This document shows positions 8,833 through 16,280 of a stretch of 64,000 nucleotides of DNA, piece after piece. The translations under genes and the position numbers were made by a program. The first letter of the stretch is position 1. Every line of letters begins with the position of its first letter. Below the pieces are notes generated by a model that was not told where the DNA came from, made no database searches, and saw only the letters and a list, made by a program, of their open reading frames with translations. This stretch comes from Pseudodesulfovibrio aespoeensis Aspo-2 (GTDB lineage: Bacteria; Desulfobacterota; Desulfovibrionia; Desulfovibrionales; Desulfovibrionaceae): contig NC_014844.1 in the NCBI RefSeq assembly GCF_000176915.2, positions 2,232,001-2,296,000 on the forward strand. The letters run 5' to 3'.

Positions 8833-9768
8833 ATGAATATCAACGAAACCATCGCCAGCCTGAGGGAATCGGCCTCGAACTTTGCCGCAGACTTCCTGCC
8901 CGGCCTGACGCCCGAGACGGTCCGGCTGGCCGTGGCCGTGACTCTCGGTCTCGTGGCCGTGTCACTCTTCCTCGTTGCCCTGCGCCTGCTCTTTGGCGGT
9001 CGCAGGAAACCGGGGCTGGCCAAGCGGGTCAACATCGCCCGCACCCTCCAGCAGCAGGGCGCGATCATCGACCTGCTCGGCAACGGCGACGAGATTGTGG
9101 CCGTCCGCTTCGTGATCACCGCCGCCGCCTCGGGCAGGCTCCAGTGCGAGATCATCGAGCGCCTGGATGTCATCCGGACGCCCGAGGGCACGGACGCGGT
9201 CTGCGTCTTTGCGCCGGTCAGGGCCGAGGGAGGCCAGGTCAATTCCTTCACCGCCCGGCTCATCGAATCCGACAGGTCGGGCCGCAGGGTGGACCGCATC
9301 ACCCTGGCTGCGCCCAGCGGATATGCCATGATCCCCCGCCGCAGGCACACGCGCAAACGGGTGGCCGACCAGCAGTTCATCCGCGTCAAGCTGTGGGCGG
9401 AGGACCCCTACGCCTCGGACATCCTCTTTGAGGACGCGGCCCCGCACATCGGAGTCAACTCGCTGACGCCCGAGGGCGCGAACCAATCGGCCAACGCGGT
9501 GGTCAACATCTCAAACGGCGGGCTGGGCCTGAGCGTTCAGGACCGCTTCATCCCCGAGACCTGCGCCGTGGGCGCTGCCGTGACCCTCAACCTGTTCATG
9601 TTCAATTTCCGGGAAAAGACCTTCAAGCCCTACTGGTACAGCGGCTCGGTCCGCTCCATGAAGACCGGGCGTCCCGGCTTCACGCGCATGGGCATCGAGT
9701 TCGACGGGTCGGCCCAGCCCCTTGGCCCGGCAGGCGGACTGCGCTGGACGCGCTTTTCCGACGACTGA
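8833..9768 (+). CDS. Membrane-anchored PilZ domain protein
   Basis: This 311-aa protein has one membrane segment near residues 36-56, a YcgR-like N-terminal barrel (~65-165), and a C-terminal PilZ domain opening with the RxxxR-type motif at about residue 169 (RRRHTRKRV) and containing NISNGGLGLSV, the (D/N)xSxxG loop. These are the c-di-GMP contact elements, so it is probably a membrane-tethered c-di-GMP receptor. It lies 13 bp after the mltC-like gene, perhaps linking the second messenger to the envelope. The start is the ATG of MNINETIASL; there is little Shine-Dalgarno sequence. Confidence 0.8.
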   Translation: MNINETIASLRESASNFAADFLPGLTPETVRLAVAVTLGLVAVSLFLVALRLLFGGRRKPGLAKRVNIARTLQQQGAIIDLLGNGDEIVAVRFVITAAASGRLQCEIIERLDVIRTPEGTDAVCVFAPVRAEGGQVNSFTARLIESDRSGRRVDRITLAAPSGYAMIPRRRHTRKRVADQQFIRVKLWAEDPYASDILFEDAAPHIGVNSLTPEGANQSANAVVNISNGGLGLSVQDRFIPETCAVGAAVTLNLFMFNFREKTFKPYWYSGSVRSMKTGRPGFTRMGIEFDGSAQPLGPAGGLRWTRFSDD

Positions 9769-9781
9769 ACCGGCGACGCGA

Positions 9782-9812
9782 AAAAGCCCCGGCATACACC
9801 GGGGCTTTTCGT
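9782..9812. terminator. Bidirectional rho-independent terminator
   Basis: An 11-bp stem AAAAGCCCCGG / CCGGGGCTTTT with loop CATACA lies between the convergent PilZ gene and the minus-strand orphan ending at 9842. Confidence 0.85.
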
Positions 9813-9841
9813 ATTCCAGCCTTTTCGAGGGGAAGGAAGAA

Positions 9842-10198
9842 TCAGCTCTTCTTGCTGACGAAGCGGTCCCTGGCCAGCCGGGGCATGTTGCCCGAGCCAA
9901 AACTGTAGCCCGCTATCCTGCGGTTCTGTTTCTTCATGGCCGCAAGGTCGGTCTTGATCGAGGAGTGGAGCTTTCTGGCCTCGCCCGTGATCTTGTCGTG
10001 CAGGGATTTCATCTCCACGAGCTGGTCGGCGAGCTGCTCCAGGTGGTCGCGGTCCAGGTCGTTGACGGCCTCGTCAAGAATGCGCTCGCGGTCGCGGGCA
10101 AGTTTCTCGGCCTCGTACACGTCGCCCACCACCAGGAAGCCGAGCTCCTTGCGGCCAATGGACAACGCCTCGTCGAGCATCTGGCGTCTGGCGGTCAT
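9842..10198 (-). CDS. Helical protein of unknown function, possible FlgN/FliT-like chaperone
   Basis: I do not recognise this 118-aa protein with certainty. It is almost entirely helical and highly charged, with long heptad-like stretches (LADQLVEMKSLHDKITGEA, SSIKTDLAAMKKQNRRIAGY) ending in a basic tail. Size, helicity and the KKQNRRIAGY region recall FlgN/FliT export chaperones, but that is only a resemblance. CCAGGAGG sits 5 bp before the start and nearly touches the stop of the preceding gene (2-bp gap), so it is translationally coupled to 10201-10803. It is the last gene of a three-gene unit headed by the GT9 glycosyltransferase. Confidence 0.6.
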   Translation of the reverse strand: MTARRQMLDEALSIGRKELGFLVVGDVYEAEKLARDRERILDEAVNDLDRDHLEQLADQLVEMKSLHDKITGEARKLHSSIKTDLAAMKKQNRRIAGYSFGSGNMPRLARDRFVSKKS

Positions 10199-10200
10199 GT

Positions 10201-10803
10201 CTACCTCCTGGCGGCCCGGATGTCGTCGCGCAGATTTTTGATGACGCTTTTCCATTTCTCCACCGCGGGCAGAAATTCATATTCGAGCAGGTCGGCCAGC
10301 AAAATCCAGTCCTCGTTCTCAAGGACCGAACTCATCTCGGTGAACAACTCGTTGAGGTTCTCGGCGGCCTTTGTGTACTGCGCGTTGTCCTTGAGCGAAT
10401 ACTCGTCGCGCAGCACGCCGATGGTGCGCAGGAAGTTCCTGATCACATCGAGCAGATCCTGGTAGGTGTCCAGGGCCTCGGAGTCGTCGGCCTGCCGGAA
10501 CAGCTGGGCCACGCGTTTGCCGCCCTCGGCCATGATGTTGACGACCTTGTAGAGCTCCAGAGTGACCTCCACGGCCATCTCGCCCGCGGACATGGTCACG
10601 ATCTCCAGGGACTGGACTTCGGACATTTCGATGTCCTCGGACTGGTGGGGGTATATCTCGGTGAAGGGCTCGTTGTTGAGCAGCACGTCGGTGACGATGC
10701 GGTCTTCAAGATGCCCGTCCTCCACAACCTTGTTGAACACCTGTTCAAGGTTCTGGAAGTTCACGGCTCCAATGTCATACTGCTTGCCATCGATAACGAT
10801 CAT
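10201..10803 (-). CDS. Conserved-looking acidic helical protein, unknown function
   Basis: This 200-aa acidic protein begins MIVIDGKQYDIGAVNF with a short beta-rich start, then becomes helical (TMSAGEMAVEVTLELYKVV, DTYQDLLDVIRNFLRTIGV). There is no signal peptide, membrane segment or catalytic motif. CGAGGAGG lies before the start at 10803. It sits between the GT9 gene and a small helical protein on the same strand with a 2-bp downstream gap. Context suggests a role with the glycosyltransferase, possibly in flagellar or surface glycosylation. This is inference. Confidence 0.65.
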   Translation of the reverse strand: MIVIDGKQYDIGAVNFQNLEQVFNKVVEDGHLEDRIVTDVLLNNEPFTEIYPHQSEDIEMSEVQSLEIVTMSAGEMAVEVTLELYKVVNIMAEGGKRVAQLFRQADDSEALDTYQDLLDVIRNFLRTIGVLRDEYSLKDNAQYTKAAENLNELFTEMSSVLENEDWILLADLLEYEFLPAVEKWKSVIKNLRDDIRAARR

Positions 10804-10882
10804 TTTTGTCTCCTCCTCGAAAAGAGATGTTACTTTTTTCCGTAAAAGTCGGTCCCACAAAACCATTCAATATCCATGCCGA

Positions 10883-12463
10883 CTACGAAAAATCATCCGC
10901 CAGAGAGGCGAACAGGGCGTGGTATCGCTCGATCAGCCCCAGCAGGGACCCGACATCCTCGCCGCACCGCTGCGACTCGAACATCCACAGCAATCCCAGA
11001 ATATTGAGCTGATCATTGGCGGCCAGCACGTTTTGCAGCCGCTGCCAGGAGGCCAGGAACTTGGCCTTGGACTGGGACCGGGGCGCGCTCGCGAGCAGCA
11101 TCCCCTGCCGGGAGAGCAGGAGGAGCATGTCCCTGGCGCTCGTCAAAATTTTGGACAACCCGGCGGCCATGTCCGGGCTCAGACGACGGCCCAGGCCGGT
11201 GCCGCAGGGGAGCGCCCCGCCGTCGAGAAAGGGCAGGTAGCTGGCGCGTTGCATGGCGATCCACAAAGCGCGGTCCGTCTCGCCGTGGCCGGACAGGGAT
11301 TCAAGGTCCGCGATGCCCTGGGGCGCGAGCCGGGTCAGCCAGACGCGCGCGCCAGAAAAGCGACCAGTCTCGTGTGCAGTTTCGTCGCCAGCCAGGAGCC
11401 GGTCCAGGGCCGCAGCCATGGCCTGGGGGGTCACGGCGCGGCGGCAGGCGAGATCGTGCGGGCAGGCAACGCCGAATCCGCAGGGATGGCAGGCCATGTC
11501 CGGTTCAAGACAGATATTGCCAGGACGATACGGCCCGGTGTCCCAGGGCTGGGCTGTGGCCAGGAAGACCGCGCACACGGGCACGCCCAGCCCGGCGGCC
11601 AGATGCATGGTGCCGGTGTCGTTGGTGACCAGGGCGCGGCAGCGGGTCAGGACGCCTGCCAGCTCGACCAGCGAGGTCCGGCCCATCAGATCGACCGCTG
11701 GGAAATCCACGCCCGCCCGAATCCGCTCGCCAAGCCCGGCCTCGCCCTGGGCGCCGAGCAGGACCGGGACCAGCCCGTGGCGATCCCAGGCCAGCCGGGC
11801 CAGGGCAATGAAATGGTCCACGGGCCAGCGGCGGCGGTCCTCGCTCGCTCCGGGTTGCAGGGCCAGGAAGCCGCCCCCCTGTCCGGCCTCGTGTCCGGCC
11901 TCGTGATCCCCGGCCAGCAGGGCGTCGGCCCTGGCCAGGGTTGCGGCGTCCGGCCTGGCCAGGGTCAAGGTATTGCCCTCGTCCCCAAGCCCGGCGGCGC
12001 GGCGGAAGATGTCGCAGAGGTTGAAGGGGCTGGCCCCGCGGTTGGCCCCGGCCATCTGGAGAAAGGCGGCCCAGGCCGAGGTGTCGGCATTGAACCCGAA
12101 CTCGTCGAGGCTGAATCCGGCCACGTCGGATCCGACCGGGGCCAGGACGCGGGTGAGCAGGCGCGACGAAATGGAGGGGGTCAGGTTGACCACCAGCTCT
12201 GCCGGAAACGCCGCCAGGACCTCGGCCCCGAAACCGGCCATGTCGCGCACCGCCAGACGCCAGTCGGCGTCGAGCCGGGCCAGCAGCCCGGCACCGGGCA
12301 GCGGAAAGACACGGTCCACCCCGTCGAGCAGGCTGGCCGCCGAGGCGAAATTCTCAAGACAGACCAGCCCCACCCTGTACCCAAGACCGGCGTAGCCGGA
12401 AATCACGGGCTGTGTCTGGATGAGGTCGCCGAACCGGGTCAGGTTGATGATCAGAACATTCAC
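10883..12463 (-). CDS. GT9-family glycosyltransferase with helical C-terminal extension
   Basis: This 526-aa protein's first ~350 residues match ADP-heptose:LPS heptosyltransferases (GT9): an N-terminal Rossmann start NVLIINLTRFGDLIQTQPV, LQPGASEDRRRWPVDHF, and the nucleotide-sugar block TNDTGTMHLAAGLGVP. Residues ~355-526 are a helical extension absent from RfaC/RfaF (ILTSARDMLLLLSRQGMLL, LNILGLLWMFESQR). I chose the GTG at 12463, with AAGGA 7 bp upstream, because the frame above it is low-quality and overlaps the DUF294 gene. The extension plus the two helical orphans downstream suggest a specialised acceptor, perhaps a protein rather than LPS. Confidence 0.82.
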   Translation of the reverse strand: MNVLIINLTRFGDLIQTQPVISGYAGLGYRVGLVCLENFASAASLLDGVDRVFPLPGAGLLARLDADWRLAVRDMAGFGAEVLAAFPAELVVNLTPSISSRLLTRVLAPVGSDVAGFSLDEFGFNADTSAWAAFLQMAGANRGASPFNLCDIFRRAAGLGDEGNTLTLARPDAATLARADALLAGDHEAGHEAGQGGGFLALQPGASEDRRRWPVDHFIALARLAWDRHGLVPVLLGAQGEAGLGERIRAGVDFPAVDLMGRTSLVELAGVLTRCRALVTNDTGTMHLAAGLGVPVCAVFLATAQPWDTGPYRPGNICLEPDMACHPCGFGVACPHDLACRRAVTPQAMAAALDRLLAGDETAHETGRFSGARVWLTRLAPQGIADLESLSGHGETDRALWIAMQRASYLPFLDGGALPCGTGLGRRLSPDMAAGLSKILTSARDMLLLLSRQGMLLASAPRSQSKAKFLASWQRLQNVLAANDQLNILGLLWMFESQRCGEDVGSLLGLIERYHALFASLADDFS

Positions 12464-12543
12464 AAGGGCATCCTTGAATTGAACGGGCGTCAACAGAGCG
12501 TCATCAAACAATCGGTCCAAAGGGCCGATGCAAATATGACGCC

Positions 12544-12560
12544 GCCCGGCACAGCCGGGC
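12544..12560 (-). terminator. Short hairpin after the DUF294 gene
   Basis: A 7-bp stem GCCCGGC / GCCGGGC with loop ACA lies immediately downstream of the DUF294 stop codon on the minus strand. It lacks a T tract, so this is a weak terminator call. Confidence 0.4.
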
Positions 12561-12563
12561 TGC

Positions 12564-13652
12564 TCACAGCCCGGCTCCGGCCTGAACCAGCCGCACCAGC
12601 TTCTCGACGGCCTGGATGGCCGCCTTGAGCCGCGCCCGCTCCGCAGCGTCGAGCTGCGACGGATCAACATAATTGTGGGGCGGCACCCCCTCGGCGTCGC
12701 AGGCCAGCCCGATATCGAGCCGCTTGCGCTGGAGGCATTCCCAGGCGTCGAGCAGCCGCCCGCCGTGCCCGGCGGTGACATGCCCGGCCTGGGCAATGGC
12801 CCGGATGCGGTCGCAGGTGTTGTGCGGAGCGAGGTTGTATTTGAGGGCAAGGATGCGCGCGCTGTTGGTCAGGTGCGCCAGCACGCTGTTCTTTATATTG
12901 ATATGGCCGTGCCACGGCCCGGTGCGCTCGGTGATGAACGCGCCGTAAAAGGTCAGGGGAAGCTTGTAGTCCGTCAACTCGCCGATGAGCAGGGACAGGG
13001 CGATGGGCTTGGTGCGGACGTATTCCCACAATCGCGTGCGTAGCCGCGTCACCTCGTCCTGGGGACCGAACACGCCCTTGAAGTCGAGGATCAGGCCCGA
13101 CTGCCAGGCACCCTTCTCCGCAGGGTTGGAGAGCCAGCCCGTGAGCCGGGCCAGCCAGGTGTCGAAACTGCCCCGCCACGCCTCGTTGCTGACCATGACC
13201 CCGCCATCGCACAAGGGGATTCCCGCCCCGTCCAGAGCCACCACGATGGACTGGGCCACATCGTCAAGATCATCCGGGTCAGGGTCCACGCCCATGAGCA
13301 GCCCGTTGTCCTGGTCCGAGCCGATGACCTGCTCGTCGCGACCGCCAGAGCCGAATTCGAGAAAGGTGCACTGGCGCAGCCAGGGATACTCCTGGGCGTG
13401 CGCCTCCAGCACGGCCTGGATGACCGAGCGGTTGTAGGCCGAAAGCCGCTTGCAGGTCTCCTCGGCGGTCAACCCGGTATCGAGCCAGTCCTGCACGAGA
13501 TCGCGCCGAGTGCTGCGCAACCCGGCCAGCTTGCCGTCGCGGGCCATCTGGAGCAGCTCGCGATCAAGCCCGGCGGGCGCACCGAAATGACCGCCTGAAA
13601 GCGCTCCCGGAAGACGCGAATGCCCTGATTCGTCGCTCAATTTCGACTCCAT
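12564..13652 (-). CDS. DUF294 putative nucleotidyltransferase without CBS domains
   Basis: This 362-aa protein has the DUF294 nucleotidyltransferase signature LEFGSGGRDEQVIGSDQDNG (about residues 97-116), a GlnD-like GSxxR...DxD arrangement, and the substrate-binding C-terminal half. Family members often begin with cyclic-nucleotide and CBS domains. Here only ~95 residues precede the catalytic motif and no CBS pair is evident. It is divergent from the acetate-type symporter pair, and this pairing is common in bacteria. A role in post-translational control of acetate uptake is an inference. Confidence 0.8.
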   Translation of the reverse strand: MESKLSDESGHSRLPGALSGGHFGAPAGLDRELLQMARDGKLAGLRSTRRDLVQDWLDTGLTAEETCKRLSAYNRSVIQAVLEAHAQEYPWLRQCTFLEFGSGGRDEQVIGSDQDNGLLMGVDPDPDDLDDVAQSIVVALDGAGIPLCDGGVMVSNEAWRGSFDTWLARLTGWLSNPAEKGAWQSGLILDFKGVFGPQDEVTRLRTRLWEYVRTKPIALSLLIGELTDYKLPLTFYGAFITERTGPWHGHINIKNSVLAHLTNSARILALKYNLAPHNTCDRIRAIAQAGHVTAGHGGRLLDAWECLQRKRLDIGLACDAEGVPPHNYVDPSQLDAAERARLKAAIQAVEKLVRLVQAGAGL

Positions 13653-13828
13653 GGCCGCCCTGGCGACCGCTTACCTGTCAAATGGACCCGTTAACCGCAG
13701 GGGCCAATGGTCCGATTCCCGCGACCGGGCGAGTTTGACCGTTTACCTGAAAAGCCATGCATCGTGCATCAATCCTACTTTAAAACAGGCTCAACAGCAA
13801 ACCTGCCAACCAACAAGGGGGAACAATC

Positions 13829-14095
13829 ATGGATCAAATCGAGGCCATCAGAAAAAAACAGCTCAACTTCGCGCTTGGTATCGGCATCCCGTACTTTGCC
13901 TTTGTCATCGGCATCTTCCTGCTCGTCTACCTGGCAAAGGACGCGGTCACCCAGATCAGCATCCTGAACTTTCCCCTGCACTACTGGCTGGTGGCGGTAG
14001 CCATCTACCCCATCACCTGGGGACTGTTCATCTGGTACGTGGGCAAGGCCAACGCCATTGAAGACGAAATCGAATCCATCGTGCAAGGAGACTGA
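13829..14095 (+). CDS. Small two-TM subunit of a sodium:solute symporter
   Basis: This 88-aa protein has two predicted membrane helices (IPYFAFVIGIFLLVYLA and WLVAVAIYPITWGLFIWYV) and an amphipathic charged N-terminus. It lies 2 bp before the symporter gene. Size, topology and position match the DUF4212/DUF485-type small proteins that accompany acetate symporters, although the central sequence differs from canonical DUF4212 and the domain assignment is tentative. CAAGGGGG precedes the start. Confidence 0.72.
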   Translation: MDQIEAIRKKQLNFALGIGIPYFAFVIGIFLLVYLAKDAVTQISILNFPLHYWLVAVAIYPITWGLFIWYVGKANAIEDEIESIVQGD

Positions 14096-14097
14096 TC

Positions 14098-15672
14098 ATG
14101 GAAGCTGGATATCAAATACCCATCACCGCCCTGGTTCTCATAGGGCTCATGCTGGCATTCACGGTGGTCACCACCGTGATGTTCCGAAAACAGAAAACCT
14201 CAGCCGACTATTACCTGGCCGGACGCAAGGTCAACTCGTTCATCAACGCCTCGGCCATCTCGTCCGACTACCTCTCGGCGGCCTCGTTCCTGGGCGTGGC
14301 CGGCGTCGCCTTCCTCTTCGGCTTCGACGGCATCATCTACGCCCTGGGCTTCTTTGTCGGCTACATCGCCCTGCTCCTGTTCCTGGCCAGCCCGCTGCGC
14401 AAGTTTGGCCGCTACACGGTGCCCGATTTCGTGTCCGAGCGGTTCCACTCCAAGACGGCGCGCATACTCGGCGTCGTCGGCGTGCTCTTCATCTCGCTCT
14501 TCTACATGGCCCCGCAGATGCTGGGCGCGGGCAAGGTCATGGGCCTCTTGCTGGGCATGGAATACAAGACGGCCATCATCGTCATCGCCCTGATCATCAC
14601 CGTCTACGTCACGGTGGGCGGCATGAAAGGGACCACGGTCAACCAGCTGGTCCAGTTCTGGATCCTGTTCGGCGCCATGTTCCTGCTCGCCTTCATCCCG
14701 TTCGTCATCAAGGGATACACCTACACCGACGTGGTGCAGTTCCTCGCCTCCTTCAAAGGCCCGGCTCCCGAGGCAGGCAAGATGTTCGACGGCGCGGCCT
14801 ACACCTCTCCCGGCTTCTGGCTGACCAGCCTGAAGGACACCCTGTCCCTGCTCCTGGCGCTCATGTTCGGCACCGCCGGACTGCCCCACATCCTGGTGCG
14901 CTTCTACACCGCGCCCGACGGCAAGGCCGCGCGCCGCACGGTCATCTACGTGCTGCTGCTCATCGGCATGTTCTACATCCTGAGCCCTTACGTGGGTCAC
15001 GTCATCCGCTACATCTATCTGCAGGGCGACACCCTGGGCGTCAGCCAGCACCAGATGGCCTGGCTGGCCGACAACGGCCAGAACCTGGCCGTGCCCGTGG
15101 CCGGTTCGTACTTCGGCGGCCAGATCCTGCTGGGCATCGTGGTGGCCGGAGCCTTTGCGGCCATCCTCTCCACCGTGGCCGGGCTGATCATCGCCTGCGC
15201 CGGGGCCATCGGCCATGACCTGGTGGTCAATGTCTTCAACCCGACCATGCCCGAGGTCTCCCGCGTCAAGGTGGCCCGCGTGGCCTCGGTCTTCGTCGGC
15301 CTGCTGGGCATCCCGCTGGGATTGTGGGCCGAGAACATGCAGATCGCCATCCTCGTGGGCCTGGCCTTTGCCATCGCCGCCTCCACCTTCTTCCCGGTGC
15401 TGGTCATGGGCGTGTGGTGGCCGAGGATGACCAAGAACGGTGCCTGCGCCGGGCTGGTGGTCGGCATCACCGGCTCATTCGCCATGATCCTGGGCAAGGA
15501 CATGCTCCCGACCTTCCTCCAGTTCAACAACCCCGGCGGATTCGTCATGCTCGTGAGCTTCCTCGCCATCTACGTGGCCTCGAAGCTGGAGGTCGCCTCC
15601 AAGGGCGAGGCAGCCCTGCCCCACGACACCAAGGAAGTCATGGCCATTCTGCACGGCCCTGAACGGGCATAG
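14098..15672 (+). CDS. Sodium/acetate-type symporter (SSS family, ActP-like)
   Basis: This 524-aa protein has about 13 membrane segments and SSS-family hallmarks: ADYYLAGRKVNSFINASAIS at the start of TM2, SAASFLGVAGVAFLFG, GTAGLPHILVRFYT (the conserved GLPH.L.RF block of acetate symporters), and ILSTVAGLIIACAGAIGHDL. It imports a small carboxylate, probably acetate, with Na+ across the inner membrane. AAGGAG precedes the ATG, and the two-TM partner gene is 2 bp upstream. A DUF294 protein is divergently encoded next door. A double hairpin terminator follows. Confidence 0.87.
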   Translation: MEAGYQIPITALVLIGLMLAFTVVTTVMFRKQKTSADYYLAGRKVNSFINASAISSDYLSAASFLGVAGVAFLFGFDGIIYALGFFVGYIALLLFLASPLRKFGRYTVPDFVSERFHSKTARILGVVGVLFISLFYMAPQMLGAGKVMGLLLGMEYKTAIIVIALIITVYVTVGGMKGTTVNQLVQFWILFGAMFLLAFIPFVIKGYTYTDVVQFLASFKGPAPEAGKMFDGAAYTSPGFWLTSLKDTLSLLLALMFGTAGLPHILVRFYTAPDGKAARRTVIYVLLLIGMFYILSPYVGHVIRYIYLQGDTLGVSQHQMAWLADNGQNLAVPVAGSYFGGQILLGIVVAGAFAAILSTVAGLIIACAGAIGHDLVVNVFNPTMPEVSRVKVARVASVFVGLLGIPLGLWAENMQIAILVGLAFAIAASTFFPVLVMGVWWPRMTKNGACAGLVVGITGSFAMILGKDMLPTFLQFNNPGGFVMLVSFLAIYVASKLEVASKGEAALPHDTKEVMAILHGPERA

Positions 15673-15688
15673 CTCCACTCACTCACAC

Positions 15689-15769
15689 GGTCGTGTCCGT
15701 GACCGGGGATGGACACGGACACGACCCAGGCGGGGGCCGTCGCAGCAGCGACGCGCCCCCGCCGCCTTT
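15689..15769 (+). terminator. Double hairpin terminator
   Basis: The first hairpin has a 13-bp stem starting GGTCGTGTCCGTG (15689-15726). The second is GC-rich, with arms GCGGGGGC and GCCCCCGC enclosing an inner CGTCGC/GCGACG stem (15729-15764). A short CCTTTTC follows. The remainder of 15673-15864 is the leader of the next gene. Confidence 0.7.
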
Positions 15770-15864
15770 TCACCCGGCCCGCCCGCCAGGGCACTGGCCG
15801 CTTGACACCACGCCATGCCATACATACTTAAGAGGCCGACCCACAACACCAAGGAGACTTTTCC

Positions 15865-16188
15865 ATGAGCTATGACATCAGGCTGGTCAAACTCGTCAGC
15901 GGCGACATGGTCGTCGGCAAGTTCGACACCGCGGCCAACAGGATCGAGGACCCCGCGACCATTCAGGCCATGCCCACGCAGCAGGGAACCCAGATGGTGC
16001 TGCTGCCCTTCGGCTACCCCTTTGACCAGGAAATGCACGGCTGGATCTCCATGGACCACGTGCTCTTCGAATACAAGCACTGCCCCGAGGAACTGAAGAA
16101 CAAGTACATCGAGGCCGTCACCAACATCTCCCTGTCCAGCGGCGGGCTCGACCTTTCGAGCACGGGCGGCGGACTCAAGCTGGTCTAG
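15865..16188 (+). CDS. Small Sm-like (LSm-fold) candidate protein
   Basis: This 107-aa protein starts MSYDIRLVKLVSGDMVVGKF, a pattern of beta strand, G-D/E, beta strand typical of the Sm1 motif. It continues with a dP.xI..m segment, an LLPFGYPF strand and a final acidic/amphipathic helix (EELKNKYIEAVTNI), resembling LSm-like proteins of phages and bacteria. No enzymatic motif is visible. AAGGAG precedes the ATG and strong hairpins flank the gene, so it is monocistronic. Function is unknown; the LSm reading is by pattern only. Confidence 0.7.
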   Translation: MSYDIRLVKLVSGDMVVGKFDTAANRIEDPATIQAMPTQQGTQMVLLPFGYPFDQEMHGWISMDHVLFEYKHCPEELKNKYIEAVTNISLSSGGLDLSSTGGGLKLV

Positions 16189-16213
16189 CTGACCCCGATC
16201 CGACACACCAGGG

Positions 16214-16254
16214 AAGCGGAGCCGGTTCCTGAACGGACCGGCTCCGCTTTTCAT
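16214..16254 (+). terminator. Rho-independent terminator
   Basis: A perfect 13-bp stem AAGCGGAGCCGGT / ACCGGCTCCGCTT (16214-16226 and 16237-16249) is followed by a run of T, downstream of the Sm-like gene. Confidence 0.85.
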
Positions 16255-16280
16255 TGAAACCCGCGCGAGGCTCTTGGAAC

